Below, piece by piece: positions 8,196 through 16,951 of a stretch of DNA of 49,320 nucleotides. Every line of letters starts with the position of its first letter. The stretch's first letter is position 1. The position numbers were made by a program, and so were the translations under genes. The notes under the pieces are model-generated. The model was not told the origin of the DNA and made no database searches. It saw only the letters and a program-made list of their open reading frames with translations. Source of the DNA: Alicyclobacillaceae bacterium (GTDB lineage: Bacteria; Bacillota; Bacilli; Kyrpidiales; Kyrpidiaceae); the NCBI GenBank assembly GCA_029961045.1, contig JASBVN010000023.1, positions 1-49,320 on the forward strand, read 5' to 3'.

Positions 8196-9484
8196 TAAAT
8201 GGAAATTAGATACAGAGAACGGCAGGCTGTCCGAGCGGTGAGGTGCTCTGCTGTCCGACGACCGGCCTCCCCATGAGATGAAGTTTCAAGGGTTACCCAT
8301 GAAAGCGCTAATAACAACCAAAAATGCCGCCAGTGTAAACTATCTATCACAAAACTGTTTAGCAAAATCCCCAAGATAGATGCGCTTACTATTGAAAAAA
8401 CTGGATTTATATTTCTAATGGCCATTCTCAAGGAACGAAAAAGAGAGATTAGAACAAAGCTTATAAAGCCACAAAAAGCCAATAATCCATTTTCAGCAAG
8501 AACCCGCAAATAAACATTGTGAGTGGCGTACCAATTTTCAAATTGCCCTGGACCTATACCGAACGGGTTTTCCAATGCAAGGGTAAGGGCAAAATATTGA
8601 TTTGAAAATCTTTGTGAATCGTAATTTTGAACTCCGAATCGAATCATAAATGTTTCTTGGAACTCTGGGAATAAAGTCCAAATCCAAAAAAGAATGGATA
8701 ACGTTGTGATACAAGAAAAAAACAGATGAAAACCGATCTTTTTGAAAGACGGATTGCGGAACTTAATAGCAAAATAAGCAATGTGGGCAATTACAAAATT
8801 CCCCCATCCAGCGCGAGAGAATGAGATAAACACTCCTAGCGTAAGTAGCATATAAATGCCTATCCATAGAAAGCGCTTGATGTTTCGTGTGTCTTCAAAC
8901 CTTGATAAAGCATAGAGGCAAACAGGAATCAAAAACGGCCCAAATACATTGGGATCCTTGAAGAAACCAGCCCCTCGCCCAAATTTCAATGCTTGGCTAT
9001 AAAAAAATGGTACAACATTAAAATAGGCTAACACTGTAGTAAAAGCAGATGTTACTGCAGCAACAGTATAGCCTGAAAAGATCAGTCTCAATACCCTTTC
9101 GCCATACCGATTCGATACTCCTAAGAAAAATACCCAAGACACTACCATATATAGAGTTATCAAAAAGTATGAGATGGCTCTTGAAATGTCTTCGGCCAAT
9201 AGTATTGAAGTTAAGTTACCAGCAAGGAAAGAGAATAGGAAGATTGCTGGCAATTTCACATCGGTAAAAAAGGTATATCTTGACATCATTAAGCCAGATA
9301 CAGTGAGTACGACAACACCAAAATCTACAGGTGCGGGTTCAATGAACACAATACCACTTAAGCACATTACGAGCCACAAAAGAAACAAGAAGTATGAAGG
9401 TTTTGTTTTAATTCGTTGCCGAACCGCGAAATTGATTTCCATCAACACGATTTTTTTGTCTTGGCTTTCTTCCGTCGTTCCCAT
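8024..9484 (-). CDS. O-antigen polymerase/ligase-family membrane protein (Wzy/WaaL-like) with abnormal ends
   Basis: About 486 codons. The central part has many hydrophobic segments and the family landmarks GAGFFKDPNVFGPFLIP and ATHNVYLRVLAENGLLAF, so it probably joins repeat units or ligates polysaccharide at the membrane. The gene is AT-rich compared with its neighbours, which suggests transfer. Both ends look odd. Its first 20 or so residues (GTTEESQDKKIVLMEINFAV) copy the start of the sugar transferase at 11945, including the ribosome binding site. Its last 80-90 residues are Pro/Gly/Ala-rich and run antisense to the nitrilase gene, as if the native stop was lost near 8270. It could still be functional through its core. 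Confidence 0.75.
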   Translation of the reverse strand: MGTTEESQDKKIVLMEINFAVRQRIKTKPSYFLFLLWLVMCLSGIVFIEPAPVDFGVVVLTVSGLMMSRYTFFTDVKLPAIFLFSFLAGNLTSILLAEDISRAISYFLITLYMVVSWVFFLGVSNRYGERVLRLIFSGYTVAAVTSAFTTVLAYFNVVPFFYSQALKFGRGAGFFKDPNVFGPFLIPVCLYALSRFEDTRNIKRFLWIGIYMLLTLGVFISFSRAGWGNFVIAHIAYFAIKFRNPSFKKIGFHLFFSCITTLSILFWIWTLFPEFQETFMIRFGVQNYDSQRFSNQYFALTLALENPFGIGPGQFENWYATHNVYLRVLAENGLLAFCGFISFVLISLFRSLRMAIRNINPVFSIVSASILGILLNSFVIDSLHWRHFWLLLALSWVTLETSSHGEAGRRTAEHLTARTACRSLYLISIYQPGCSVRNAGRTPGPASPPASPATSGPWGRNPYAAGGSTAGAGTSLTISRKMSGRL

Positions 9485-9683
9485 TTCCACCCTTCTCCTT
9501 GACCCATGAGCTTTCTCGCACCTTTGCTTGCTGGGTCCCCCAAAGCATACTAGCAGGCCTGAGTCCAGCTGTGATAGCGGAATACCTCCAAGGTACAGTT
9601 GGAACAAACAGAATAAAGTTGCTACGTCGTCTCCATCCTGTCTCGGATGCCTCCGGAGCTTTCAGTGGGTAAGCAGAAACGTA

Positions 9684-9712
9684 TACTAACCAAGGCTGCA
9701 ACAACTGGAAGA
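9684..9712 (+). pseudogene. C-terminal fossil of a second HEPN-like gene
   Basis: CCAAGGCTGCAACAACT followed by GGAAGAAAA nearly repeats the end of the intact HEPN-like gene at about 6547-6575, same strand. The remainder of the gene is missing. With the MNT fossil near 6628 it brackets the DCC, nitrilase and polymerase genes. The surrounding 9485-9849 interval has no credible gene; a GGCCCC/GGGGCC hairpin at 9818-9836 may end the VanZ transcript. Confidence 0.45.
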
Positions 9713-9849
9713 AAAGTCGGACACGGTGAAAACGTTGCTGGTGTCTCGCCTAGCAGAAGAGTCAGCTCAACCGGTAAGCGTTCGCCTCGCAGATCTGGAT
9801 CAAAGGCGGTGAGCGGGGGCCCCGCGGGAGGGGGCCTCTCTCGAGGCTC

Positions 9850-10377
9850 TCACCCGCCCGGCCTCCTGCCTTCCACACGGATCTGCCCCGCAGACAGTCG
9901 CCGCCGGTGCAGCACGAACAACATCAAGGCGCTGACCGCACTGTCCAGCCCCACGTCCCACAGACGCCCATCCCGCCCTGCGACAAAGGACTGGTGGATC
10001 TCATCGATGAGGGCAAAGAGAGCGACACCCGCCCAGATCCACCGGGGCCTTCGCTTCTCTGGGCAAACGCTATGATAGGCAAAATAGGTCAAGGCCGAAT
10101 ACCCGACGATGTGTCCGACCTTATGAAGTATAAATTCCGTGGCCGTCCAGTTCCGGTAACCCGCGTAGAATTTACTGTGGAGATCCAGAAAATACCCCGG
10201 CGTCAGATCCCGGTAGACGGGCGGGTTGACCCACGTCGCAGGATTTGCCACCCGCAGGTCGGGTCTGTCGGAAAAATAGATGATCAGCAGCATGACGATC
10301 ATCAGAAATGCCCGGCACCATCCGATCCGCTTCCCGTCACCCCGCCATCCGTCCCCCGTTGAGCGCGTTTTCCTCAT
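9850..10377 (-). CDS. VanZ-family membrane protein
   Basis: About 175 residues with four predicted hydrophobic segments. It matches the VanZ-like pattern FSDRPD, KVGHIVGYSALTYFAYH and ALIDEIHQSFVAGRDGRLWDVGLDSA, in which the DE.HQ..V.GR core is diagnostic. ATG at 10377 follows GGGAGGGG at 7 bases. VanZ relatives are common near cell-surface polysaccharide genes and their biochemical role is mostly unknown. It is transcribed with the polysaccharide genes, about 170 bases after the sugar transferase. Confidence 0.85.
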   Translation of the reverse strand: MRKTRSTGDGWRGDGKRIGWCRAFLMIVMLLIIYFSDRPDLRVANPATWVNPPVYRDLTPGYFLDLHSKFYAGYRNWTATEFILHKVGHIVGYSALTYFAYHSVCPEKRRPRWIWAGVALFALIDEIHQSFVAGRDGRLWDVGLDSAVSALMLFVLHRRRLSAGQIRVEGRRPGG

Positions 10378-10550
10378 GTTCGAACCCCTCCCGCAGCCCT
10401 CGTTCACGCACAACTCCAGTATAGCCGCATGGGAAGGGGTATTCCCCGCTCCGGGGGAAGAAAAACACCATCGCCGCGACGGTGCTACCCGCCGGCATCC
10501 CGGCCCCCGTCGCCCCACTGATGCTACTTCCAGGCTGAAGCGATGATGTT

Positions 10551-11945
10551 TCATCCATAAGTCTTTTGTTCATCCGAATCGGGAGAAACCCCCGGCCGCT
10601 TAGAGATTCCTTGCTCCCTCACCCCCGCCGCGCGATCCTTCCGGAGAATGGTGGCGAGGGTTTGGAACATAATTTTGATATCCAGCATCAGAGAATAGTT
10701 CCGGATGTAAAGGAGATCATAGCGCAATTTGTCTTCAGCGGTGGTGCTGTAGTTGGCCATCACCTGGGCCAGGCCCGTGATGCCGGGTTTCACCGCCATC
10801 CGGTACTGATAGTGAGGCAGCGCTTGCTCAAATTGCTCCACAAAATACGCCCTCTCAGGCCGCGGACCGACCAGGCTCATGTCTCCCTTCAACACGTTGA
10901 ATAGTTGGGGCAGCTCATCCAACCGCGTCGCCCGGATAAACCTACCGAGCGGCGTGATCCGCGGATCGTCCTCCGAAGCCAGCACGGGACCCGTGCCTTG
11001 TTCGGCGTCTTGAACCATGCTACGGAATTTGTATAACACATAGGGCCGGCCTCTTTCCCCCAGCCGCTCCTGGCGATAGAGGGCGGGACCCTTCGACGTC
11101 AAGGGCACCAGGATGAACAACAGAATCATCGCGGGGGAGGCGAGCACAAGAAGCACCGACGCACAAATGACGTCCAATGAGCGCTTCACTGCCCGCTGAA
11201 GGGCAGTCAGCGCAGGCGGTGTAATCGAAAACACGAGCATGTCGTCAACCTGCTGCCACCCGGAACCGGCCAGGAACAGTTCATAAGCGTCCGGCACGAG
11301 AAGAACTTCTTTCCCATAGCGAGCAGCCACCCGGAGAACCTGTTCCTTTTGATCCTTCGACAGACGGGAGGACAACAGAAGAATATCCGCCCGGTTAAGG
11401 ACCTCGGGATCCGCCATGTGTTCGACAGGAACCGTGCCCGCTAACGTAAACCAGCCGGTTGAATGTTGCAGCAATTTTCGGGCGTACCGGGCGGTGTCCG
11501 CATCCTCCGCCCCGACGATGAGGACCCGTTGCTTGCCATTTCGCATCCAATGAGTGTACCACGCCGCCGTTCGGAGGAGAATCATTCCCAGCCCCTGCAG
11601 AAACACGCCGAGAAAAATCACGGACCGAGGAACTGCGAAACCTCGGCCCCAAAAACTGATGGCCATCACGACCACGACAAAAAATGCGAGAGAGACTATC
11701 AAGGATTGGAGCATCTGAAAATAATCTTTCCTCGCCGGAGAAGAATACAGATCAAAGAAATAAAAAGTCAGGACGGCCGCTACCCCCAGCCACGGAGCGA
11801 TCGACAGAAAGGGATCGAGATTTTCCCGTGGAATCTGGTGGTGAAATCTCAGGAAATAGGCGAGAAAAAAACTTCCGTACAGCACCGCGAGATCGATTCC
11901 CATCATCAAGATTTTTTTGTCTTGACTTTCCCCCGTCGTCACCAT
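10551..11945 (-). CDS. Undecaprenyl-phosphate sugar-1-phosphate transferase (priming transferase, WcaJ/EpsL-like)
   Basis: About 464-residue polyprenyl glycosylphosphotransferase that starts repeat-unit assembly by moving a sugar-1-phosphate onto undecaprenyl phosphate. The N-terminal half has about four membrane segments and a CoA-binding-like Rossmann region (VLIVGAEDADTARY). The C-terminal catalytic domain contains KRSLDVICASVLLVLASP, the YKFRSM motif, LDELPQLFNVLKGDMSLVGPRPE and KPGITGLAQV. ATG at 11945 has AAGGAG about 8 bases upstream. Its first codons and RBS recur at the start of the polymerase gene at 9484. Glucose or galactose is likely, but donor specificity is not certain. Confidence 0.92.
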   Translation of the reverse strand: MVTTGESQDKKILMMGIDLAVLYGSFFLAYFLRFHHQIPRENLDPFLSIAPWLGVAAVLTFYFFDLYSSPARKDYFQMLQSLIVSLAFFVVVVMAISFWGRGFAVPRSVIFLGVFLQGLGMILLRTAAWYTHWMRNGKQRVLIVGAEDADTARYARKLLQHSTGWFTLAGTVPVEHMADPEVLNRADILLLSSRLSKDQKEQVLRVAARYGKEVLLVPDAYELFLAGSGWQQVDDMLVFSITPPALTALQRAVKRSLDVICASVLLVLASPAMILLFILVPLTSKGPALYRQERLGERGRPYVLYKFRSMVQDAEQGTGPVLASEDDPRITPLGRFIRATRLDELPQLFNVLKGDMSLVGPRPERAYFVEQFEQALPHYQYRMAVKPGITGLAQVMANYSTTAEDKLRYDLLYIRNYSLMLDIKIMFQTLATILRKDRAAGVREQGISKRPGVSPDSDEQKTYG

Positions 11946-11962
11946 CCTACCTTCTCCTTGCT

Positions 11963-12919
11963 TTATTTGCGTTCTTGGGCGGAGGCCGCCTCGACGATGC
12001 CGCGACCCGCGTCGCGATAATAGGCAATAGTGCACATCAGTCCTTCGCGCAGGTCATACCGGGGCTCCCAACCCAGTTCCCGCCTGGCTTTGGTGTTGTC
12101 AAAATAACTTGCCCGAATGTCTCCCGGCCGCGGAGGACGGCACAGAGGCTTCAGGGACGTCCCCGTCATCTCCTTGAGCAGTTCCCACAACCGTTGGATC
12201 GACGTCTCCTGCCCTGTACCGATGTTAAAAATCCCTCCGGATCCCACCGTCAACGCCGCCACGTTGGCTGCGGCCACATCTTCTACATAAATAAAGTCCC
12301 GGGTTTGCTGTCCGTCGCCATCAATCCAGGGAGCTTCGTCTCGCAACAGCTTGTCCACAAAAATCGAAACAACGCCTCCTTCCCCGCCGGAGTTCTGGCG
12401 CGGGCCGTAGACGTTGGAGTAACGTAAAATGGTATATTCCAGGCCGTACATCTGGCCGTAGGCTTGGATATACGTTTCCGGTGTGTATTTGGAGATGCCG
12501 TAAAAGGAAATGGGTTGAATCGGATGCCGCTCGTCGATGGCCAAGTATTGGGGTTGCCCATATACCGCGGCGGAGGAGGCGTACACAATCTTGCGGACTC
12601 CATAGAGACGGCACTGTTCCAGGACATTCACCGTCCCCAGCACGTTGATCCGGGCGTCTGCCATCGGATCGTCAAGGGACCTGGGCACGTTGCTTTGTGC
12701 CGCCAAGTGGATGACCGCCTCCGGGCGAAAGGCGGTAAAGACCTCGGCCAGATGCGCCGATTCGACGGACATTCGATAAAATGCGACCCGGGCACCGATC
12801 CGGTCTTCCCGACCGGTACTCAAATCGTCTACAACAGCCACTTCGTGCCCGTCCTCCACAAGCCGGTCCACCACGTGGGATCCAATAAACCCCGCACCCC
12901 CGGTCACCAACACTCGCAT
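11963..12919 (-). CDS. NAD-dependent sugar epimerase/dehydratase (UDP-glucose 4-epimerase-like)
   Basis: About 318-residue extended SDR enzyme. It has the N-terminal Rossmann motif GGAGFIGSHVVDRL, the catalytic YGISK (Tyr-x3-Lys) preceded by YASSAAVYG, and the nucleotide-sugar motif NVYGPRQ. ATG at 12919 has GGAGGG 6 bases upstream. It lies directly upstream of the priming transferase and so probably makes UDP-galactose, UDP-GalNAc or a related sugar for the repeat unit. The GalE-like subfamily cannot be narrowed further by eye. Confidence 0.9.
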   Translation of the reverse strand: MRVLVTGGAGFIGSHVVDRLVEDGHEVAVVDDLSTGREDRIGARVAFYRMSVESAHLAEVFTAFRPEAVIHLAAQSNVPRSLDDPMADARINVLGTVNVLEQCRLYGVRKIVYASSAAVYGQPQYLAIDERHPIQPISFYGISKYTPETYIQAYGQMYGLEYTILRYSNVYGPRQNSGGEGGVVSIFVDKLLRDEAPWIDGDGQQTRDFIYVEDVAAANVAALTVGSGGIFNIGTGQETSIQRLWELLKEMTGTSLKPLCRPPRPGDIRASYFDNTKARRELGWEPRYDLREGLMCTIAYYRDAGRGIVEAASAQERK

Positions 12920-13342
12920 TCTCAGCCCTCCGTTCACAAACGAACGATTTCTGAACAACATCTGTCCAATGGCGGTGGAGCAGAGGTCTTTTTCCACGAT
13001 GAAACATGAGGATAAATTTTTTTATAGGCTCACCGGGTATCCGGCGCCATCTGTGCACAGGTTACTGCCTCTCCGCCACGAACTCCGGCGACGCGTGTTG
13101 GTAAATGTGAGCCCGGCTTCCGGAAACTGCACGACCAGACTCGCAGGCCTTGTGACATTATTCGACGAACATTTATGTTTTGTGGGGGACAAACAGACTG
13201 GAACCGTACATGAGGGAAATCCGGAAGCTGTAGAGCCAAGGTCACCGTGCGGGGTGATACGGTCACCTGGAGACCGGCCCAAATCCAACTTGGGGAATGC
13301 GGGGTGATGATTTTGAGGGAAGCGATTCAATGGTTGTATACC
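12920..13342. other. Gene-free interval between epimerase and glycosyltransferase
   Basis: About 420 bases without a credible coding frame, terminator or repeat on either strand. It presumably carries the promoter of the epimerase-transferase-VanZ unit on the minus strand, but I see no convincing hexamers. Confidence 0.5.
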
Positions 13343-14473
13343 TTAGTCTCGGCAGGCCCCATCTTGCGCCAGTTTGGCGTCCAAAACGGTTTTGTACACT
13401 TCGAGGGTTTTTCCCAGCATGCGCTCAAAGGTAAATAGCTCCTGAAAACGCCTCCGCCCTGCTTGTCCCATCTTCCTGCGCAGCGATGCAGCCGACAGGA
13501 GTTGCCGGAGACGCGCCCGTAGGGTCTCTTCGTCTCCCCGGGGCACCAGGAAACCGTTCTCCCCCTCCACCAGCGCCTCCCGCACTCCACCCACATCCGA
13601 GGCCACCACCGGAAGCCCCGCGCGCATGGCCTCGAGGATGCTCAGAGGAAGACCCTCCCAGTTGGAAGCAAGCACAAAGAGCTGAGCCCCCGCAAGCCGT
13701 TCGGCCACGTCCTTGCGGGTACCCAGAAAACACACCCGTTCCAAAAGACCAAGCCGCCCCGCTTCCTCCCGCACGCTCTCCAAAAGGGGCCCGTCCCCGA
13801 TCAACTCCAACTCCCAGGCAAGCTCCCTCAGCCCCGCCAGGGCACGGAGCAAGGTTACGTGGTCCTTTGGCGGTTCGAAGCGGGCTACCATCACAAGACG
13901 CACAGGCTCGGACTCAGGGCGGGCGCGAAGGACGGGCGCGACGTCTGGCATACCGTTGTGCACCAACACCAGTTTGTGCGCCGGCGCGATGCGGTACCGC
14001 AGGGCAAGTCGGCGGTCATACTCGGAGACGGTAATGATGCGGTCGGCAAAAGGAGCGGCCAGCCGCTCCGCCAAGGCGTAGACCCGCCGTTTCCCCTCGG
14101 GAACCCCCTCGGTAAAAGCCCATCCGTGGGCGGTGAAGATCACGGGAATCCTCAGGCTGCGCGCGGCCATCCTGCCCAACCACCCCGCCTTGGAAGAGTG
14201 AGTAGCGACCAGGTCGGGCCTAAGTTGCGCCAGAGTTGCCCTCAACTCCCAAAGCCCCCGCAAATCGGTACCCGGCCGGATAGGGCGCACCAGATGGCGG
14301 AGGCTCCGGTAGGGAACGCCCTGGGCCGCGAGCTCCTTCGTAAACGGCCCCTTCCCCCCAACCAGCACCGTCACCGCGTGGCCCTGGCGAATCAGGTTCA
14401 AGGCGAGATCGCGCACGTGCACGTGGGCACCGCCGATGGCATCGGAGCGGGTAATCACGTAGACAATCCTCAC
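13343..14473 (-). CDS. Family 4 glycosyltransferase (GT-B)
   Basis: About 376 residues. The N-terminal half has the GGAHVHVRDLA acceptor-domain start. The C-terminal half has the GT4 signatures VARFEPPKDHVTLLRA, LIGDGPLLESV and the donor-binding EX7E motif in SNWEGLPLSILEAMRAGLPVVASDVGG. GTG at 14473 is preceded by AAGGTGATG. It probably adds one sugar to the lipid-linked repeat unit on the cytoplasmic face. Composition is GC-rich like the main chromosome, unlike the next two glycosyltransferases. Confidence 0.9.
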   Translation of the reverse strand: MRIVYVITRSDAIGGAHVHVRDLALNLIRQGHAVTVLVGGKGPFTKELAAQGVPYRSLRHLVRPIRPGTDLRGLWELRATLAQLRPDLVATHSSKAGWLGRMAARSLRIPVIFTAHGWAFTEGVPEGKRRVYALAERLAAPFADRIITVSEYDRRLALRYRIAPAHKLVLVHNGMPDVAPVLRARPESEPVRLVMVARFEPPKDHVTLLRALAGLRELAWELELIGDGPLLESVREEAGRLGLLERVCFLGTRKDVAERLAGAQLFVLASNWEGLPLSILEAMRAGLPVVASDVGGVREALVEGENGFLVPRGDEETLRARLRQLLSAASLRRKMGQAGRRRFQELFTFERMLGKTLEVYKTVLDAKLAQDGACRD

Positions 14474-14645
14474 ATCATCACCTTCTTTGTCATAATACCT
14501 CTCAAAAAGACCACTCGATACCCCCAGAAACACTGTGATATAAGGCCATTCTCCGAGACGTATGAAAAGACCTACCGGAACCGAGAGAATCTGCGTTACT
14601 GAAAGCAGCGCGGGATCCTTCTGAACGATCCTCCACTAGATCGTC

Positions 14646-14900
14646 CTTAGGGAGACCGTATAGAGCAAGCACGGATGGAAAGACAAGACGCCGCAGAACG
14701 CCACGCTATTGAAGGGAAGTTCGACAAAGGCAAGCGTCTGTATGAGCTTGGCATATCCGGGCACGTCTACGAACGACAAGTAAGATGGTCATCGCCCTGT
14801 AGTTGCTGGTCATGAATCTATAGCACCGGCTCTACATATTTTCTGGCTAGTTCAACCGGGCGGCGATAAAACCCCTGTGCTTATTATTGCGAGAAAAAAT
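14646..14900 (+). pseudogene. Degraded transposase remnant (IS1182/IS5-like C-terminus)
   Basis: Three short plus-strand pieces in shifted frames read LGRP, then QDAAERHAIEGKFDKGKRLYELG, then MVIAL*LLVMNL*HRLYIFSG. Together they resemble the C-terminal end of DDE transposases of the IS1182/IS5 group, which carry AERNAIEGKFG-KR and VIAL-LLVMNL motifs. At least two frameshifts and two stop codons interrupt it, so it is dead. No terminal inverted repeats were found. It lies between two glycosyltransferase genes, at the edge of an AT-richer segment. Confidence 0.65.
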
Positions 14901-14970
14901 ACAAAGCGACCTACCTGAGGACGCGATAGGCTTCTGTCTAGCAAGAAGTTAGACATAATCCTTACCCCCT

Positions 14971-15780
14971 TTAATCGTCTTGCCACCCCCGAACCCGTAC
15001 ACGCAGTTGCCGAGGCAATAACCCCCAAGCCAACCTACCTCCAAGAAAGGCCCAAGCACCCAACCCAGCTCTCAATGCTCTAATCGCCCGTGCTTGAATT
15101 CCCAAGCTGCTAAGCACATACCGCACATGGTTCTTGGCCTCAAACGATTGTGCTTCGTGCCATCGTTTTGCAACAAGCGCAGCGTCAAAGCGACCCAATC
15201 GGTGCCCGGCTTCCGCCAAACGAACCCACAAGTCGTAGTCAAACTGGCCCATAAGGTTCTGATCATAGCCACCCACCGATAGTAAAGCCTCGCGCCGAGC
15301 GAATACAGACGAGTGGTTTATTGGGTTGAAGTAAGGTATCTTATTCGTTACATCTTCCATGAAAAGTTGAGACTTGGAAACTCGAGGCCACAGGATATCT
15401 GTTTCGTTGTGGATGGTTAAAGATCTGCTACAAAACAGTACATAGTGCGGATTTTCTTGTGCTTTTTCATATTGCAACTCAAGCCGTTGCGGATGCGAAA
15501 GATCATCGGCGTCTAAGTTAGCAACATAATCTGCCTGGCATTGAGAAAGGGCCAGATTCAGAGCAGCGCCCCGACCAATTCCCTCTGTAAGCACAACCCG
15601 AATTCGAGAGTCATTCTTTTCAAATTCATTAAGAATCCAGGGAGTATCGTCTGTAGATCCATCGTCTACAATGATGAATTCCCACTCCTGAAATGTCTGG
15701 TTCTGAATGCTTTCTACAGCAAACCGCACCCAGCGACCACCATTTTTTACGGTCATGTACACACTAATCGCGGGACGCAC
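14971..15780 (-). CDS. Family 2 glycosyltransferase (GT-A)
   Basis: About 269 residues. The GT2 fold begins at ISVYMTVKNGGRWVRFAVESI. It shows VDDGSTDDT for nucleotide binding, the metal-binding DLDADDLSHPQR (DxD-type) and a GYDQNLMGQFDYDLWVRLAEAG acceptor segment with ED-like residues. The C-terminus is basic, which may help membrane association. GTG at 15780 follows GGAGAGG and lies within the end of the preceding gene (17-base overlap), so the genes are translationally coupled. Composition is lower in GC than surrounding genes. Confidence 0.9.
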   Translation of the reverse strand: MRPAISVYMTVKNGGRWVRFAVESIQNQTFQEWEFIIVDDGSTDDTPWILNEFEKNDSRIRVVLTEGIGRGAALNLALSQCQADYVANLDADDLSHPQRLELQYEKAQENPHYVLFCSRSLTIHNETDILWPRVSKSQLFMEDVTNKIPYFNPINHSSVFARREALLSVGGYDQNLMGQFDYDLWVRLAEAGHRLGRFDAALVAKRWHEAQSFEAKNHVRYVLSSLGIQARAIRALRAGLGAWAFLGGRLAWGLLPRQLRVRVRGWQDD

Positions 15781-16951
15781 CGGACACCTCTCCTTTTATG
15801 GCGTCGGGCGGAAAAAGCAGTGCTTGATACCGGCTAATAATCCGATCGACAGAGAATTCCATAGCCCTTTGTATACGCGCCTGCCTCGCTTTCTCACTGC
15901 GTACGTTGTTATCAAGAAGCACGTCAACAATAGCATTGGCAAGAGCCCTATAATCACCAACCGGCACAATTGGACCGTACCGGCCTTTATCCAAAATCTC
16001 GCTGGGCCCGCTAGGGCAGTCGGTGGCAACCACTGGGGTTCCGACGGCCATCGCTTCCACCAGAACGTTACCGAAGCCCTCCCACGCTGAAGACAGCACG
16101 AACACCCCAGCCCGCTTCATATACTTGTACGGGTTTTCTACAAAACCGAGTAGGGCCACGTCCTCTTCCAACTCCAGCTCCTGTACTAGGCTTTCCAAAC
16201 TGGGCCGTTCGTCCCCATGTCCCAAAATCATAAGCCGGGCTACAACCTGTCGGCGTACTAAGGCAAAGGCGCGAATCAATGTAGAAAAATCTTTTGCAGG
16301 TACTAGACGGCCTACCCCGAGTACAATCGGCGGTTCACCGGTAGCAAACCAAGGATGCTCGAGAGGTTCTTCGGCTCTATCGTAAAGTTCTGGGTCTACA
16401 ATGGGATTGTGAATGACTTCTATCTTTATCCCTTTACAGGAAAGATTTGTAATATTATCCAGATCATCGGCCACACCCTGTGATACAGCGTGTACGCGAT
16501 TAGCAAAAGGATAAAAAATTCGCACTAACTGAGGGAGAATCCGTTTTATCGGCCTCTGCTTGATGCGCACACTCAGCGTACTTTGCTCCGATACAATAAG
16601 CCAGCCTGGCCACCCACTCATCCACTTCGCAAGCACTGCAACAATGTTGGCCTCGGTCATTAACGACATCAAAATAGCAGGTGAGTCTTTACACAAATAC
16701 CTTGCCAGCGGAAATACAGTGAACAACAGCCGGCCACCACCTAGCCGCAAATCTAAGTTTACTAGATTGGCACCTGTGGGTATTTCACTCGTGAACTCAC
16801 CGGTTGCAGAGGCGACTACAATATCGACGTCGTATCCACTACAAACGAGCTCTTTAGCAACGCGCAGACCTGTTCGTTCAACGCCCCCACCCGCCAAGGT
16901 TGGCCAAAACAATGATACCTTTTTTCGGACAGGCTCCTTACAAGCAAACAC
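15764..16951 (-). CDS. Family 4 glycosyltransferase (GT-B)
   Basis: About 395 residues. The start of the acceptor domain reads LFWPTLAGGGVERTGLRVAKEL, and the donor domain has VLGVGRLVPAKDFSTLIRAFA, LMILGHGDERPSLE and SSAWEGFGNVLVEAMAVGTPVVATDCPSGPSEIL. The last group resembles GT4 enzymes acting on N-acetylated or uronic donors. GTG at 16951 abuts the flippase stop codon and has GGAGG about 9 bases upstream. It is part of the wzx-GT4-GT2 operon and is AT-richer than the flanking chromosome. Confidence 0.9.
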   Translation of the reverse strand: MFACKEPVRKKVSLFWPTLAGGGVERTGLRVAKELVCSGYDVDIVVASATGEFTSEIPTGANLVNLDLRLGGGRLLFTVFPLARYLCKDSPAILMSLMTEANIVAVLAKWMSGWPGWLIVSEQSTLSVRIKQRPIKRILPQLVRIFYPFANRVHAVSQGVADDLDNITNLSCKGIKIEVIHNPIVDPELYDRAEEPLEHPWFATGEPPIVLGVGRLVPAKDFSTLIRAFALVRRQVVARLMILGHGDERPSLESLVQELELEEDVALLGFVENPYKYMKRAGVFVLSSAWEGFGNVLVEAMAVGTPVVATDCPSGPSEILDKGRYGPIVPVGDYRALANAIVDVLLDNNVRSEKARQARIQRAMEFSVDRIISRYQALLFPPDAIKGEVSGASRD

